Shown: one piece after another, positions 17,489 through 26,497 of the stretch
Numbering within the stretch: position 1 is the first letter of the stretch
Layout of the letters: each line of letters opens with the position of its first letter
Assembly (NCBI GenBank): GCA_008017155.1
Contig: SSGX01000002.1
Span: 1 to 64,000 of the forward strand
DNA from: Neisseriales bacterium
Lineage (GTDB): Bacteria > Pseudomonadota > Gammaproteobacteria > Burkholderiales > UBA11063
DNA length: 64,000 nt
Direction: 5' to 3'
Position numbers and translations under genes: made by a program
The notes under the pieces: generated by a model
The model's input: the letters and a program-made list of their open reading frames with translations, nothing else
What the model was told of the DNA's origin: nothing
The model's database searches: none

Positions 17489-18736
17489 TTACCTAATTTG
17501 TCCATTCCCATAAATCAACCACTTATAGCTGGTTAATTCCGGCAATGCCATAGGTCCGCGCGCATGCAGCTTCTGGGTACTAATACCGATCTCTGCACCC
17601 ATACCAAATTCACCACCATCAGTAAATGCAGTTGAAGCATTAACATAAACCGCAGCAGCATCAACTATTCGTAGAAATCTGTCAATTACAACTTGATCTT
17701 CAGCAATGATTGCCTCACTATGTCCAGAGGTATGATTCATTATGTGCTTGATGGCACTATCTAAATCAGGTACACTTTTTATAGATAATTTATAATCAAG
17801 GAACTCGGTGCCAAATGATTCAGGTGTTGCATGCTTTAATAGTGAAGCCGGATATTTCCCATCTAACACAGCATAACTTTCAGTATCAGCATAGATTTCT
17901 ACATTTTTCTCCGCTAGACTACTAACTAAGCTAGGTAAATCCAAAAGTCGCTCCTGATGAATCAATAAAGTATCAAGTGCATTGCAAACGCTTACCCGCC
18001 GAGTCTTAGCATTATGAATAATCTTGCTAGCTTTTGTAACATCACCACTTTTATCAAAGTAGGTATGAACGATCCCAGCTCCTGTTTCAATCACAGGGAT
18101 CTTAGCATTTTTACGGACAAAATCTATCAGTCCCTGACTACCACGCGGAATACAAACATCAATTAAGCCAACTGCATTTAATAGATCATGAACAGCTTCA
18201 CGTTCTGGCGGCATTAAATAAACCAGCCCCGGATCAATATTATTCTGAATAAGGCTCTGATGAATCAAACTAACCAGTATCTGGTTTGAATGCTGGGCTT
18301 CGCTGCCACCTTTTAATACTACAGCATTCGCAGTCTTAAATGCCAATGCAAAAACATCGATAGTTACATTTGGGCGCGCCTCATAAATTACCGCAACTAC
18401 TCCTAAAGAAACTCTAATTTTTTTGAGGTATAAACCATTTGGGCGCGATACTTCTTCAAGAATTTGACCAATAGGTGAAGCTAAGCTACTAACCTTACGT
18501 AAATCACTAGCAATACCCTTTATTCGTTCTTGATTAAGAAGTAAGCGATCATATTTTGGATCATCTTTTGCCATCTTATCCAAATCAAGCTGATTAGCTT
18601 TTACTATCCCATCGGTTTTATCTTCAAGCAAATTCGCAAGATCAAGAAGAACTTTATTGCGTAGCTCCAAAGTTAAATCCTGAGTCTCATAGCCTATCTC
18701 ACGAACTTTACGAAAATTATCAGCTATATTATTCAT
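17489..18736 (-). CDS. proA: Gamma-glutamyl phosphate reductase (glutamate-5-semialdehyde dehydrogenase)
   Basis: ProA reduces gamma-glutamyl phosphate to glutamate semialdehyde, the second step of proline synthesis. The 415 residues match the family length. Visible segments are VIYEARPNVTIDVFALAFK, the LKGGSEAQHSN turn, IPRGSQGLI, the active-site Cys in RRVSVCNALDTLL, and the C-terminal EFGMGAEIGISTQKLHARGP. Its start overlaps the proB stop by four bases, indicating translational coupling. Confidence 0.97.
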   Translation of the reverse strand: MNNIADNFRKVREIGYETQDLTLELRNKVLLDLANLLEDKTDGIVKANQLDLDKMAKDDPKYDRLLLNQERIKGIASDLRKVSSLASPIGQILEEVSRPNGLYLKKIRVSLGVVAVIYEARPNVTIDVFALAFKTANAVVLKGGSEAQHSNQILVSLIHQSLIQNNIDPGLVYLMPPEREAVHDLLNAVGLIDVCIPRGSQGLIDFVRKNAKIPVIETGAGIVHTYFDKSGDVTKASKIIHNAKTRRVSVCNALDTLLIHQERLLDLPSLVSSLAEKNVEIYADTESYAVLDGKYPASLLKHATPESFGTEFLDYKLSIKSVPDLDSAIKHIMNHTSGHSEAIIAEDQVVIDRFLRIVDAAAVYVNASTAFTDGGEFGMGAEIGISTQKLHARGPMALPELTSYKWLIYGNGQIR

Positions 18737-19824
18737 TCGGCAAACACCTCATAATTTACATGTAAATAATCATAATGTACTAATGGCGGATGATTTTTAC
18801 CACCTAGGTACTCTTTAAGTTTAGCTGCGTTATAACGCGCAACCCCGGTCGCAATTTTCTGATTCTTTTCAGTAACAATATCAATCAGATCGCCCTTAGC
18901 AAACTCCCCAGTAAAGTTAACTACGCCAACAGGAAGGATGCTGATACATTGCTGCCCACTAGCTAAAACCTTAACTAGTCCATCATTCACCATGATACTG
19001 GCTACCGCCCCAGTCTGTCCAAAAGCTAGGAATTTTTTACGACCCGACTTCTTATGCTCCGGAATTACCCGACTACCAATAGCCACATCCCCATTAACCA
19101 ATCGAACAATCACATTTTCTTCCGCAATTGATGCTATATGTGTCATTACACCAACATTACCCATTTTACGGGCAGTATTAAGTTTACTTGCCATCCCACC
19201 GCGCCCAAGAGCCGTTTTAGCACCCGAAACCTCAGGAAGTTTATCTTTAACCCCAATCACTGGGATTAATTTAGCATCCGGATTTTCCGGGTTTTTATCA
19301 TAAACACCACTAATGCTAGTTAATAAAAGTAGTTTATCGGCACCAATCTGTGCGGCAATTATCCCAGACAATTCATCATTATCGGTAAACATAAGTTCAT
19401 CAACCGCTACGCTATCATTTTCATTGATAATTACCAACACATTTGGCTGATCAAGACCTTTTTGGAGTAAGCGTAGAATATTGGTATAGCTACGTTTAGT
19501 TTGAAAATCATACTTAGTAAGAAGTAGCTGCGCTACCATTAGCTGTTTTTCTTCACAAATTTTTGCATAAATAGCCATTAAGCGAGGCTGTCCAAGGCTT
19601 GCCAGTAGCTGTTTATCTGCCACGCTACTTCCGTAAGTTTTTCCCGCAATTTTTTTACTGATTACCCGCCCGAGTGCAACTGCTCCTGAGCTTACCAGTA
19701 TTACCTGATGCCCCTGTTGTTGCAGTTCTACAACCTGACGGATTACATCTGCCATTACATCTTCAAGAACTTCACCTTCAGGCGAAATTATTGTCTGGCT
19801 TCCTACCTTGATTACTACTTTCAT
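18733..19824 (-). CDS. proB: Glutamate 5-kinase
   Basis: ProB phosphorylates glutamate in the first, feedback-controlled step of proline synthesis. The 363-residue protein has an amino-acid-kinase domain (VVIKVGSQTI, ILVSSGAVALG, INENDSVAVDEL, FTDNDELSGIIAAQIGADKL, GRGGMASKLNTA). A PUA domain covers about the last 90 residues (LVKVLASGQQCISILPVGV onward). The PUA domain marks the long bacterial form. It leads proB-proA-hydroxyacid dehydrogenase. Confidence 0.97.
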   Translation of the reverse strand: MKVVIKVGSQTIISPEGEVLEDVMADVIRQVVELQQQGHQVILVSSGAVALGRVISKKIAGKTYGSSVADKQLLASLGQPRLMAIYAKICEEKQLMVAQLLLTKYDFQTKRSYTNILRLLQKGLDQPNVLVIINENDSVAVDELMFTDNDELSGIIAAQIGADKLLLLTSISGVYDKNPENPDAKLIPVIGVKDKLPEVSGAKTALGRGGMASKLNTARKMGNVGVMTHIASIAEENVIVRLVNGDVAIGSRVIPEHKKSGRKKFLAFGQTGAVASIMVNDGLVKVLASGQQCISILPVGVVNFTGEFAKGDLIDIVTEKNQKIATGVARYNAAKLKEYLGGKNHPPLVHYDYLHVNYEVFAE

Positions 19825-19908
19825 AATGTATTTCTCTATCTTTCAAATCTGAGCTTTATTGCCACTAAAATATTCCCAATACACTTTTTATGCTTTGCAC
19901 TAGCTTAT

Positions 19909-20661
19909 TTAACACTGATAAACATCAAAGCGCACAGTTTTACCTTTTACAGCATAAGTTGGCGTAATACTTGTAAATGCTTGTTGCTGCTTATTATCTC
20001 GCTTAACAATAATTTTATTCTGACAATGTGTTTTTAGTAATTGCCATAGGATCAATTTATCATTTTGTTCCAAAACCGGATGCGATTTAATCAGCAAATC
20101 AATTAATTGCATATCTTTTTTGGCAAGAGCCATTTTACCATCTTCAAACATTGGATCATAATAAATCAAATCATAACAATTAGTCGATTCAGTTAAAAAC
20201 TGATTATGGTTCGTATAAATAACCTGCAAATTTGCTAACTGCTTGGTAAATTTGATTGATAGATAATTAAGGACTATCGCCAAATACGGATTATTTTCAA
20301 GCATAGTCACCTGATAGCCAGCAAGAGTAAGGATAATACTATCGCGTCCAAGTCCTGCAGTTAAATCAAGTGCCTGCTTAGCTTCCTTAGCTCCTCCTTT
20401 TGGATTGGCTGCGCGGACTAATAATTCTTTAGCAAAAAGTTTACTTCGTTTGGCAATAAACTCGGCATAAAATAAATCAAGATGAAATGGTGCAAAGCTT
20501 CCGCTATATAACCATAGACCATCTGCATCTAGCTTCAAATATATGCTAATATCAGCTGGTATCTCTGAAGAAAGCAGCAACAAAGCTTCTGGCAAGATAT
20601 TGGTGATTTTTCTTGCCATTTCTTCAGACGCTAATTCAAATACTACGATAACTTTATTCAC
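19909..20661 (-). CDS. rsmJ: 16S rRNA (guanine-1516-N2)-methyltransferase
   Basis: The 250-residue SAM-dependent methyltransferase shows the RsmJ signature: motif I LDLTAGLGRDS near 98-108, then TMLENNPYLAIVL, and the catalytic motif YYDPMFED. RsmJ modifies G1516 of 16S rRNA. It starts with GTG and overlaps the rlmH stop by eight bases, so two rRNA modification genes are coupled. The end of the protein (YAVKGKTVRFDVY) also fits the family. Confidence 0.92.
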   Translation of the reverse strand: MNKVIVVFELASEEMARKITNILPEALLLLSSEIPADISIYLKLDADGLWLYSGSFAPFHLDLFYAEFIAKRSKLFAKELLVRAANPKGGAKEAKQALDLTAGLGRDSIILTLAGYQVTMLENNPYLAIVLNYLSIKFTKQLANLQVIYTNHNQFLTESTNCYDLIYYDPMFEDGKMALAKKDMQLIDLLIKSHPVLEQNDKLILWQLLKTHCQNKIIVKRDNKQQQAFTSITPTYAVKGKTVRFDVYQC

Positions 20662-21124
20662 GATGATATGGATGGTTTTCTAAAATGGAAATAGCACGGT
20701 AAATCTGCTCAAGAATAATTACCCGCACCAAAGCATGAGGGAATACCATTTTTGATAGACTAATTGTCGTATTTGCTTTATCCCTTAACTCAGGATGAAT
20801 TCCATCTGCCCCACCGATAATAAACGTAATATTCCGATAACTTAACGCTGTTTCTTCAAGAAAGCTAGCAAATTTTATACTATCAAAATTTTTACCACGT
20901 TCGTCAAGAGCAATAACAAAACTATCTTTAGGAATTTGTGCTTCAATCTTTTTAGCTTCAGCTTCCATATTTGCCAATACCGGTTTATTCGAGTTTTTAT
21001 CGGCTTTTATTTCCACAAGGCTACAGCTATATTTACCATGATTAATCCGTGTTAGGTACTCTTTACAAGCAGTATTTACCCAATCAGGCATTTTATTAGC
21101 GATATTTAATATACTAATTTTCAT
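20654..21124 (-). CDS. rlmH: 23S rRNA (pseudouridine-1915-N3)-methyltransferase
   Basis: The 156-residue SPOUT enzyme methylates pseudouridine 1915 in helix 69 of 23S rRNA. The knotted SAM site is visible as FIIGGADGIHPE and LSKMVFPHALVRVIILEQIYRA, and the C-terminus ENHPYHRE is nearly invariant in the family. Its start overlaps the end of the FUSC gene by 11 bases and its end overlaps rsmJ by eight. Confidence 0.97.
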   Translation of the reverse strand: MKISILNIANKMPDWVNTACKEYLTRINHGKYSCSLVEIKADKNSNKPVLANMEAEAKKIEAQIPKDSFVIALDERGKNFDSIKFASFLEETALSYRNITFIIGGADGIHPELRDKANTTISLSKMVFPHALVRVIILEQIYRAISILENHPYHRE

Positions 21125-22148
21125 TGTTTTTCGTATCCATTTTATCTATCCAGATTTTCACAACTAGACTCGCAAGTACAACAACTATCACACCAAGAAC
21201 AGTCTCTAGCAATCTAGTTTTTAAAATACCTTTTTCCTCTCCTGATAAGAAAAGAATATCCATAACCAAAAGCGTAATCGAGGTACAAAAAGCCACATAA
21301 TGTTTATTAAGTGTAATGATAGAAAGATAAAAAAATACCATTATCCCAAGAGATAGTCCGATCATACTGAATTTGGTTAATAGAATATAAGCAATTATTA
21401 TTCCCAAAATAGTTCCAATAACTCTTTCTAAAACTCGTTTTAAGGTAATTTGATGTTCATTTTTCATAACTAGTAATGCAGTTAATGGTAACCAATAGCC
21501 ATGAGAAAGATGTAGTAAAAAAGCAATTAGATTCCCTAATATCACAGCAATAGTAAGAATTGAAATAAAAATAGCTTCTCTCTTTTTTGGATAACTAATA
21601 AGCTTATATTTTACAAAATCAACCGACTCATTGGCATGAAAAAGTTTCTTCCGTAGCCATAACCGGATAAATCCACCACTTACCAATAATAAACAACCAA
21701 AACCAAAAAATAAGCCATACTTTATTGCTACCAAATAACTCTCAGCTGAAAACCCAAGCCCTAAAATAAATGCATAGGCAAGATAAAAAGCAAACGACTT
21801 TAATAACTGGTGACTACTTAATATTGACAGTAATGGAATCAAAAATAGAATAATTAATGTTGAATGGATAATTGATGAAGAGACAATGGTAGCAAGAGCA
21901 AACTTTAGAGAACAAATAAAGCTAAAAACTAGCCCGAAGAATAATCGCTGTTTTGAATTATGTCCATGATAATTCTGGGTTAACATCAAAGAGTTAGTCA
22001 ATAAGCCCATTATTGCAGCCATTAAGCCAGTATTATACGAAGTAAGGTAATATAGTACTGCTAATATTCCGCCAAAAATCGCTGTTTGCAATGCGATCAG
22101 ATTTATTTGAAAATCAAATTCAAGGAAATTTTCTAATAATTTTTTCAT
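21114..22148 (-). CDS. FUSC-family inner-membrane protein (aromatic-acid/fusaric-acid exporter-like)
   Basis: The 344-residue protein has two blocks of hydrophobic helices separated by a short cytoplasmic stretch near residue 170-185. The second block holds the FUSC pattern SHGYWLPLTALLVMKNEHQITLKRVLERVIGT, in which the WLPLTALLV and RxxGTxxG elements are typical. Relatives (YccS, AaeB, FusC) export aromatic acids or have unknown roles. No ribosome binding site is obvious at the ATG. It lies just after a terminator and leads rlmH-rsmJ. The substrate is unknown. Confidence 0.78.
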   Translation of the reverse strand: MKKLLENFLEFDFQINLIALQTAIFGGILAVLYYLTSYNTGLMAAIMGLLTNSLMLTQNYHGHNSKQRLFFGLVFSFICSLKFALATIVSSSIIHSTLIILFLIPLLSILSSHQLLKSFAFYLAYAFILGLGFSAESYLVAIKYGLFFGFGCLLLVSGGFIRLWLRKKLFHANESVDFVKYKLISYPKKREAIFISILTIAVILGNLIAFLLHLSHGYWLPLTALLVMKNEHQITLKRVLERVIGTILGIIIAYILLTKFSMIGLSLGIMVFFYLSIITLNKHYVAFCTSITLLVMDILFLSGEEKGILKTRLLETVLGVIVVVLASLVVKIWIDKMDTKNNEN

Positions 22149-22162
22149 CTATAAAATCAGGA

Positions 22163-22190
22163 AAAACAAAAGGCTGCACAAAGACAGCCT
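22163..22190 (-). terminator. Rho-independent terminator downstream of the NCS2 permease
   Basis: On the minus strand AGGCTG and CAGCCT pair across an 8-base loop and are followed by TTTGTTTTT. It sits beyond repeat R1b and ends the fabI-lpt-permease transcript. Confidence 0.75.
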
Positions 22191-22200
22191 ATAAATGATG

Positions 22201-22303
22201 TACTCAATCAGATTCGAAACTAGTATAGGCGACAAGCACCACCGCCTAAAACTAGTGAGCAAGAAGCTTGACAACGACCTAGTATGATGAATCTGTTTGA
22301 GTA
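22201..22303. repeat. Dispersed repeat R1, copy b
   Basis: The termini TACTCAATCAGATT and AATCTGTTTGAGTA are 14-base inverted repeats with one mismatch. Inside is a second nested inverted repeat, ACTAGTATAGGCG against CGCCTAAAACTAGT. The right half aligns with copy a at 11748-11839. It lies between the NCS2 permease stop and its terminator, so it is transcribed and would fold into a long cruciform-like hairpin. It does not code. Confidence 0.65.
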
Positions 22304-22314
22304 TAAAATCTCTA

Positions 22315-23901
22315 CTAATGATGTAGATTTATTGGCTTACCACGGTTATATGCCCATAACAAAACTGCAACAACGGCAAAAAGCAGATACCCCCCAGCTA
22401 TTTCGTAAGGAATAATTTGCTGGGACTTAGGTAAATTACCCACCCAATACATTGAGCCATCAAGATTAACCGAGTGAATAATTCCAAATAGCGAAGATAA
22501 CGCCATTATAATACAGGTTACTACAGCGGCAACAATTCTTCGCTCAATTAGATAATAGACAATTGCAGCTAATAAGGTACCTGTTATAATAAAGCCATTA
22601 CCAAAAGTCACTATCCCGGCAACATCAGATAATTTACCATTATTTACTGTATAAAGGATCTCATTTAATTTGCTCATTGAAACCAGATCTGGATTTGAAG
22701 AAAGTTTGATTTCAAGCATCCGGGCAATTGAAGGAAAGAGCCCAATAATTGCAGCTGGATAATATTTTTTATCACAGACAATAAATACCTGCATTGCAAT
22801 TTCAATACCAATAAACATCAGAACAGGTGCAAGAATCGCATCAGGTACCAAATCAATAATGTAGTTTACAAAACCAAACCAAGCACCAAAACCAATCAGT
22901 ATTATATTGATAATCAAGTACCCAGAGCGAGCATCCATTTTTTTATAAGCAGGAAATCCAGCATAAGGAGTAGTTTGCGCCGTACCACCAAAAAGCCCAA
23001 TCAACATGGTCGCTATTCCATCAACCATCAAAAGATCTTTTGGTGAATACTCTTCGCCAAGAACCTTAGCGCTTTCAGCAACTGAAACTGTACCAAAAAT
23101 CACTAGTAAAGCAAAAGGCAGCGCAATTGAAAAATATTTAGCAGCAAGCCCAAATTGACCAAAAAGCCCAAATGCTAAAGTTGGTAATGAGAGTTGAATA
23201 TTAGAAGCACTTGGTAAATTAGCATTTCCAGTTAAGAAAATCTGGAAAATATAATACGCGATAGTACCAATAACTATGGCAACTAAAATTGCAGGTAAAT
23301 TCGCAGGCATCTGATAACCAGCAAAATAAACCATCACAATTATCGCCAATACCATAAAACTAACTAGTGGTAATTCAAGCATTGATAACAAAGGGAAAAA
23401 AGCAATTAAGCCTACAGCTACTCCAGCCAAGCCGCCAAGTAATGCTACAGTTGGAAGTGCATGTTTGATCTTATGGGCAAAAAATGAAAATACAAATTTA
23501 ACAAAACCAATAAAAAAAGTACAGGCACAGCTAACATACCAACTGGTGATTGCGGCAGTATCAGGAGTCATCCCCTGAGATTTAAAAAGGAGAAAAGAAG
23601 GACCAACAACAGACAAGGTTAGACCAATACAACTGGGTGCATCCAAGCCGTATGGAAAAGCAGTAACATTATCTCGTCCGAGCTTTTTTGCTAACCTAAA
23701 TGCAAAATAAATAAAAATAATATTTCCAGCAACAATCCCTACTGATAATCCTGGTATTATATGTCGTAGAACTATATCTACTGGCATGCCAAATACTTTT
23801 GTCAACAAAAAAGCAATGATTGCCATATTGGTTAGATTATCAAAGACTATGGTTGCCGAGCTACTTACATCACCAAGGCTAAACCATTTATATTTAACCA
23901 T
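22315..23901 (-). CDS. NCS2-family (xanthine/uracil-type) permease
   Basis: The 528-residue inner-membrane protein has about twelve or more hydrophobic spans and the NCS2 layout: GLSVGIVAGNIIFIYFAFRL near the start, NVTAFPYGLDAPS where AzgA-like members have TxxP-type motifs, and a later signature region GLFGGTAQTTPYAGFPAYKK. The last is close to the DxxGT...N..G pattern of purine/guanine permeases but not identical, so nucleobase transport is likely yet unproven. It follows lptB by about 20 bases and seems to be the last gene of that operon. Confidence 0.75.
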   Translation of the reverse strand: MVKYKWFSLGDVSSSATIVFDNLTNMAIIAFLLTKVFGMPVDIVLRHIIPGLSVGIVAGNIIFIYFAFRLAKKLGRDNVTAFPYGLDAPSCIGLTLSVVGPSFLLFKSQGMTPDTAAITSWYVSCACTFFIGFVKFVFSFFAHKIKHALPTVALLGGLAGVAVGLIAFFPLLSMLELPLVSFMVLAIIVMVYFAGYQMPANLPAILVAIVIGTIAYYIFQIFLTGNANLPSASNIQLSLPTLAFGLFGQFGLAAKYFSIALPFALLVIFGTVSVAESAKVLGEEYSPKDLLMVDGIATMLIGLFGGTAQTTPYAGFPAYKKMDARSGYLIINIILIGFGAWFGFVNYIIDLVPDAILAPVLMFIGIEIAMQVFIVCDKKYYPAAIIGLFPSIARMLEIKLSSNPDLVSMSKLNEILYTVNNGKLSDVAGIVTFGNGFIITGTLLAAIVYYLIERRIVAAVVTCIIMALSSLFGIIHSVNLDGSMYWVGNLPKSQQIIPYEIAGGYLLFAVVAVLLWAYNRGKPINLHH

Positions 23902-23921
23902 AATTACCCCTTTACAATTAA

Positions 23922-24674
23922 CTATAAGGTGAAATTTTCACCAAGATAAACCTGTTTTACTCGTTCATCATTTACTAACTCTTCGGGTATTCCCTGCGCC
24001 AGAACTTTACCCTCACTGATGATATAAGCACGATCACAAATACGTAATGTTTCGCGTACATTATGATCAGTAATAATTACGCCAATACCCAAATCCTTCA
24101 GAAAAGCTACGACTTTCTGAATATCACTAACCGCAATTGGATCTACTCCAGCGAAAGGTTCATCAAGAAGAATAAAACGCGGATAATTGGCAAGTGCGCG
24201 CGCAATTTCACAGCGACGACGTTCACCACCAGATAGTGCCATTGCATTTACATCACGTAAATGATCAATATTTAGTGATTCAAGTAAGCGATCAACTTCC
24301 TTACGAATAGTTTTCCGGTCAAGCCCTTTTAATTCAAGTATCGCAGCAACATTTTCTTCAACAGTCATTTGTCTAAAAATCGAAGCTTCCTGTGGCAAAT
24401 ATCCAAGACCAAGATTCGCTCGCTTATGAACAGGGGTACTCTTGATATTTTCACCATCAAGATAAATATCACCACCATCACTCGCTAATAATCCTGCTAC
24501 CATATAGAAACTAGTCGTTTTTCCCGCACCATTAGGACCCAATAAGCCAATAACTTCATTACTTTTGACTTCAAAAGATACGTCTTTTACAACAACCCGT
24601 TTTTTAAACTGTTTGCGTAGATGCTTAACTTCAAGAAAACTACTGGAGGTTGATTCCACTTTGTTTATTTCCAT
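23922..24674 (-). CDS. lptB: LPS export ABC transporter ATPase
   Basis: LptB powers LPS extraction with LptF/G (not in this window). The 250-residue ATPase has Walker A GPNGAGKTT (46-54), the Q-loop LPQEASIFRQMT, signature LSGGERRRCEIAR, Walker B FILLDEPFAGVDP and the H-loop ITDHNVRE. EEN and YLGENF are typical LptB features. The ATG at 24674 gives an N-terminal extension of about 10 residues and a 35-base overlap with lptA, so coupling with lptA is likely. Confidence 0.97.
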   Translation of the reverse strand: MEINKVESTSSSFLEVKHLRKQFKKRVVVKDVSFEVKSNEVIGLLGPNGAGKTTSFYMVAGLLASDGGDIYLDGENIKSTPVHKRANLGLGYLPQEASIFRQMTVEENVAAILELKGLDRKTIRKEVDRLLESLNIDHLRDVNAMALSGGERRRCEIARALANYPRFILLDEPFAGVDPIAVSDIQKVVAFLKDLGIGVIITDHNVRETLRICDRAYIISEGKVLAQGIPEELVNDERVKQVYLGENFTL

Positions 24675-25185
24675 TTTGTGCTTTCTGGTTTGGTTGCAAA
24701 ATAACTGTTACACGACCACTTTTAGTTGTAGAAACGCCATTAGCATCAGTTGAATTTGCTGTAAAAATCTGACTTTGTGTATTATAAGTCAGTTTGTCGC
24801 CAATAACAAGGTTATCACCTTTTTTAACTCTGGCACGACCACTTAAAACCGCTAGATTATTTTTGGTAGTATATTGAAAATTATTTCCCTGACCCTCGGT
24901 TTTTTCGCCATCATCATTTAATTGTGAGAAAGTAACCGGACTACCGAATAGCTGGATTGTCTGATAACCTTCCTTATCCTGACTAGCAGTTCCTTTATCA
25001 GAATGTACCACTAATGAACCCTGTGTAATTACTACACTTCCAGTAAACACCGAAACCATATTTTTCTGATCAAAAGTAGCATGATCAGCGGTTATCTCGA
25101 CTGGTTTACTAGCATCAGTCTTAAGCGCAAAACTACTAGCGCCAAGAATAAACAATAAGACAAACAATAAATACTTATTTTTCAT
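24640..25185 (-). CDS. lptA: LPS transport periplasmic bridge protein
   Basis: The 181-residue protein has a signal peptide (hydrophobic core 5-20, cleavage near ALK) and an OstA/LptA domain of repeated beta strands, seen in PVEITADHATFDQKN, VFTGSVVITQG and TEGQGNNFQYTTK. LptA oligomers carry LPS across the periplasm between LptC and LptD. It lies between lptC and lptB in the usual order. Confidence 0.93.
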   Translation of the reverse strand: MKNKYLLFVLLFILGASSFALKTDASKPVEITADHATFDQKNMVSVFTGSVVITQGSLVVHSDKGTASQDKEGYQTIQLFGSPVTFSQLNDDGEKTEGQGNNFQYTTKNNLAVLSGRARVKKGDNLVIGDKLTYNTQSQIFTANSTDANGVSTTKSGRVTVILQPNQKAQNGNKQSGINLQ

Positions 25186-25202
25186 GAATTTAATCTGCTT
25201 AT

Positions 25203-25787
25203 TTATTTTACATAGACTATTTTAACATTTGATTCAATAGTCATTATTTTTTTAACATAATCAACGGTAAATCCGTTTCCTGTCATGATGCTTTTACCTC
25301 GTGTCGCCAAAATAGACTCCGTGCTGTAGATAAATTGTTTTTTTGCATCAAGATGAACATGTTTGGTATAGGCATTAATAATATATTTAGGATCAACATT
25401 GCTTATAGTCAAAGCAACACTCTCCCCAAGATAACCAAGAGAACTAGCAGTATCAATCCAGCCATCATTACTGGTTAATTTTTCCTGAAGCAACTCAGTA
25501 GATTCTGAGAATGCTAGCATATCAAGCTTATATAAAATGACTTTACTACTATCTGGATACTGTAAGCCACTTTCGGCTAAAGCTCGGTAGAGTAATTTAC
25601 CATATTTGCTATATAAGTTAGCCTCTATGCCAGTTGATGAAAACTCAGGTTTATTTTTAGGTAGTTCCAGCCTATGAAAATCAATTCTTGTCAAGTAATT
25701 CAATAAAACACATAATAGAGCCAGAATAATTACTGTCAATAAGTTAAATAATCTTGAAGACTGATACCTTAATCTAAAGTTTCCCAT
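25203..25787 (-). CDS. lptC: LPS export system protein LptC
   Basis: The 194-residue protein has one N-terminal membrane anchor (about residues 14-32, FNLLTVIILALLCVLLNYL) and a periplasmic beta-rich LptC domain. SSLGYLGESVALTISN and the terminal GNGFTVDYVKKIMTIESNV are the recognisable parts. LptC passes LPS from LptBFG to LptA. Sequence conservation in this family is low, and the operon position between kdsC and lptA supports the call. Confidence 0.9.
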   Translation of the reverse strand: MGNFRLRYQSSRLFNLLTVIILALLCVLLNYLTRIDFHRLELPKNKPEFSSTGIEANLYSKYGKLLYRALAESGLQYPDSSKVILYKLDMLAFSESTELLQEKLTSNDGWIDTASSLGYLGESVALTISNVDPKYIINAYTKHVHLDAKKQFIYSTESILATRGKSIMTGNGFTVDYVKKIMTIESNVKIVYVK

Positions 25788-25803
25788 TTAGTAAATTTAT
25801 CCA

Positions 25804-26343
25804 TCAATCAATACGCAAATATTCTGCCAAAATTTGGTCATAGCTACCCTGAGCATTTAAAACTATTTCAACCACTTCTCGCAATACACCTTCACCACCA
25901 GATAATTGACTTACAAAATCAACGCGTCGTTTGACATCCATAACTGCATTTGCAGGAGCAAAGTTTAATCCGGCAATCGCCATCGCTGGTAGATCAATCA
26001 GATCATCTCCGATATAAGCAATTTCAGAACATGCTATACCAAGCTCTGCTGCTACTTCACGCAATTTTACCTGCTTATTAGTAACTCCAGTGTAAGCTAA
26101 ATCAATTCCAAGCTTTTGGCAACGCGCTTCAGTTGCGAGAGACTTTCGCCCAGAAATGACAACAATTTTTACTCCACCCTTATGAGCAAGACTTATTGCT
26201 AGCCCATCCTGAATATTAAATTTACCAAAAGGCTCTTCATGATCACCTTTAATAAATACAAACCCATCTGTCAACACACCATCAACATCAGTTGCAATAA
26301 CCTTAATATTGCGAGCCTTTTTTACTAATTCTTTTTTTGACAT
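25804..26343 (-). CDS. kdsC: 3-deoxy-D-manno-octulosonate 8-phosphate phosphatase
   Basis: KdsC removes phosphate from Kdo-8-P in Kdo synthesis. The 179-residue HAD enzyme has no cap domain and acts as a tetramer in this family. Motif I is DVDGVLTDG (nucleophile Asp19, Asp21), motif II is VVISGRKS, and motif IV is YIGDDLIDLPAM. The conserved C-terminal glycine region GGEGVLREV is present. It is followed by lptC with a 16-base gap and separated from kdsD by repeat R2a. Confidence 0.97.
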   Translation of the reverse strand: MSKKELVKKARNIKVIATDVDGVLTDGFVFIKGDHEEPFGKFNIQDGLAISLAHKGGVKIVVISGRKSLATEARCQKLGIDLAYTGVTNKQVKLREVAAELGIACSEIAYIGDDLIDLPAMAIAGLNFAPANAVMDVKRRVDFVSQLSGGEGVLREVVEIVLNAQGSYDQILAEYLRID

Positions 26344-26370
26344 ATAAATCCCAAAATGTAATTACTTCTA

Positions 26371-26490
26371 TGTAACCCCTGCAACTGCCGGAATATGTAG
26401 CAAGAGCAAGGCGCGAGGCGACGCGGTTTACATGAGAAGTAAATTAGGAGCCTACTAACAGAGCTATTGCGAGATAGTCCGAGCAGTTAT
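26371..26490. repeat. Dispersed repeat R2, copy a
   Basis: About 120 bases align with 46941-47063. Shared blocks are TGTAACCCC at the left, GGAATATG, AAGAGCAAG, GCGGTTTACA, AAGTAAAT, GCTATTGC and ATAGTCCGAGCAGTTA at the right. The two ends are imperfectly complementary to each other. It lies between kdsD and kdsC inside an operon, so it is transcribed. No frame or RNA family is recognised. Confidence 0.7.
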
Positions 26491-26497
26491 CCCAAAA

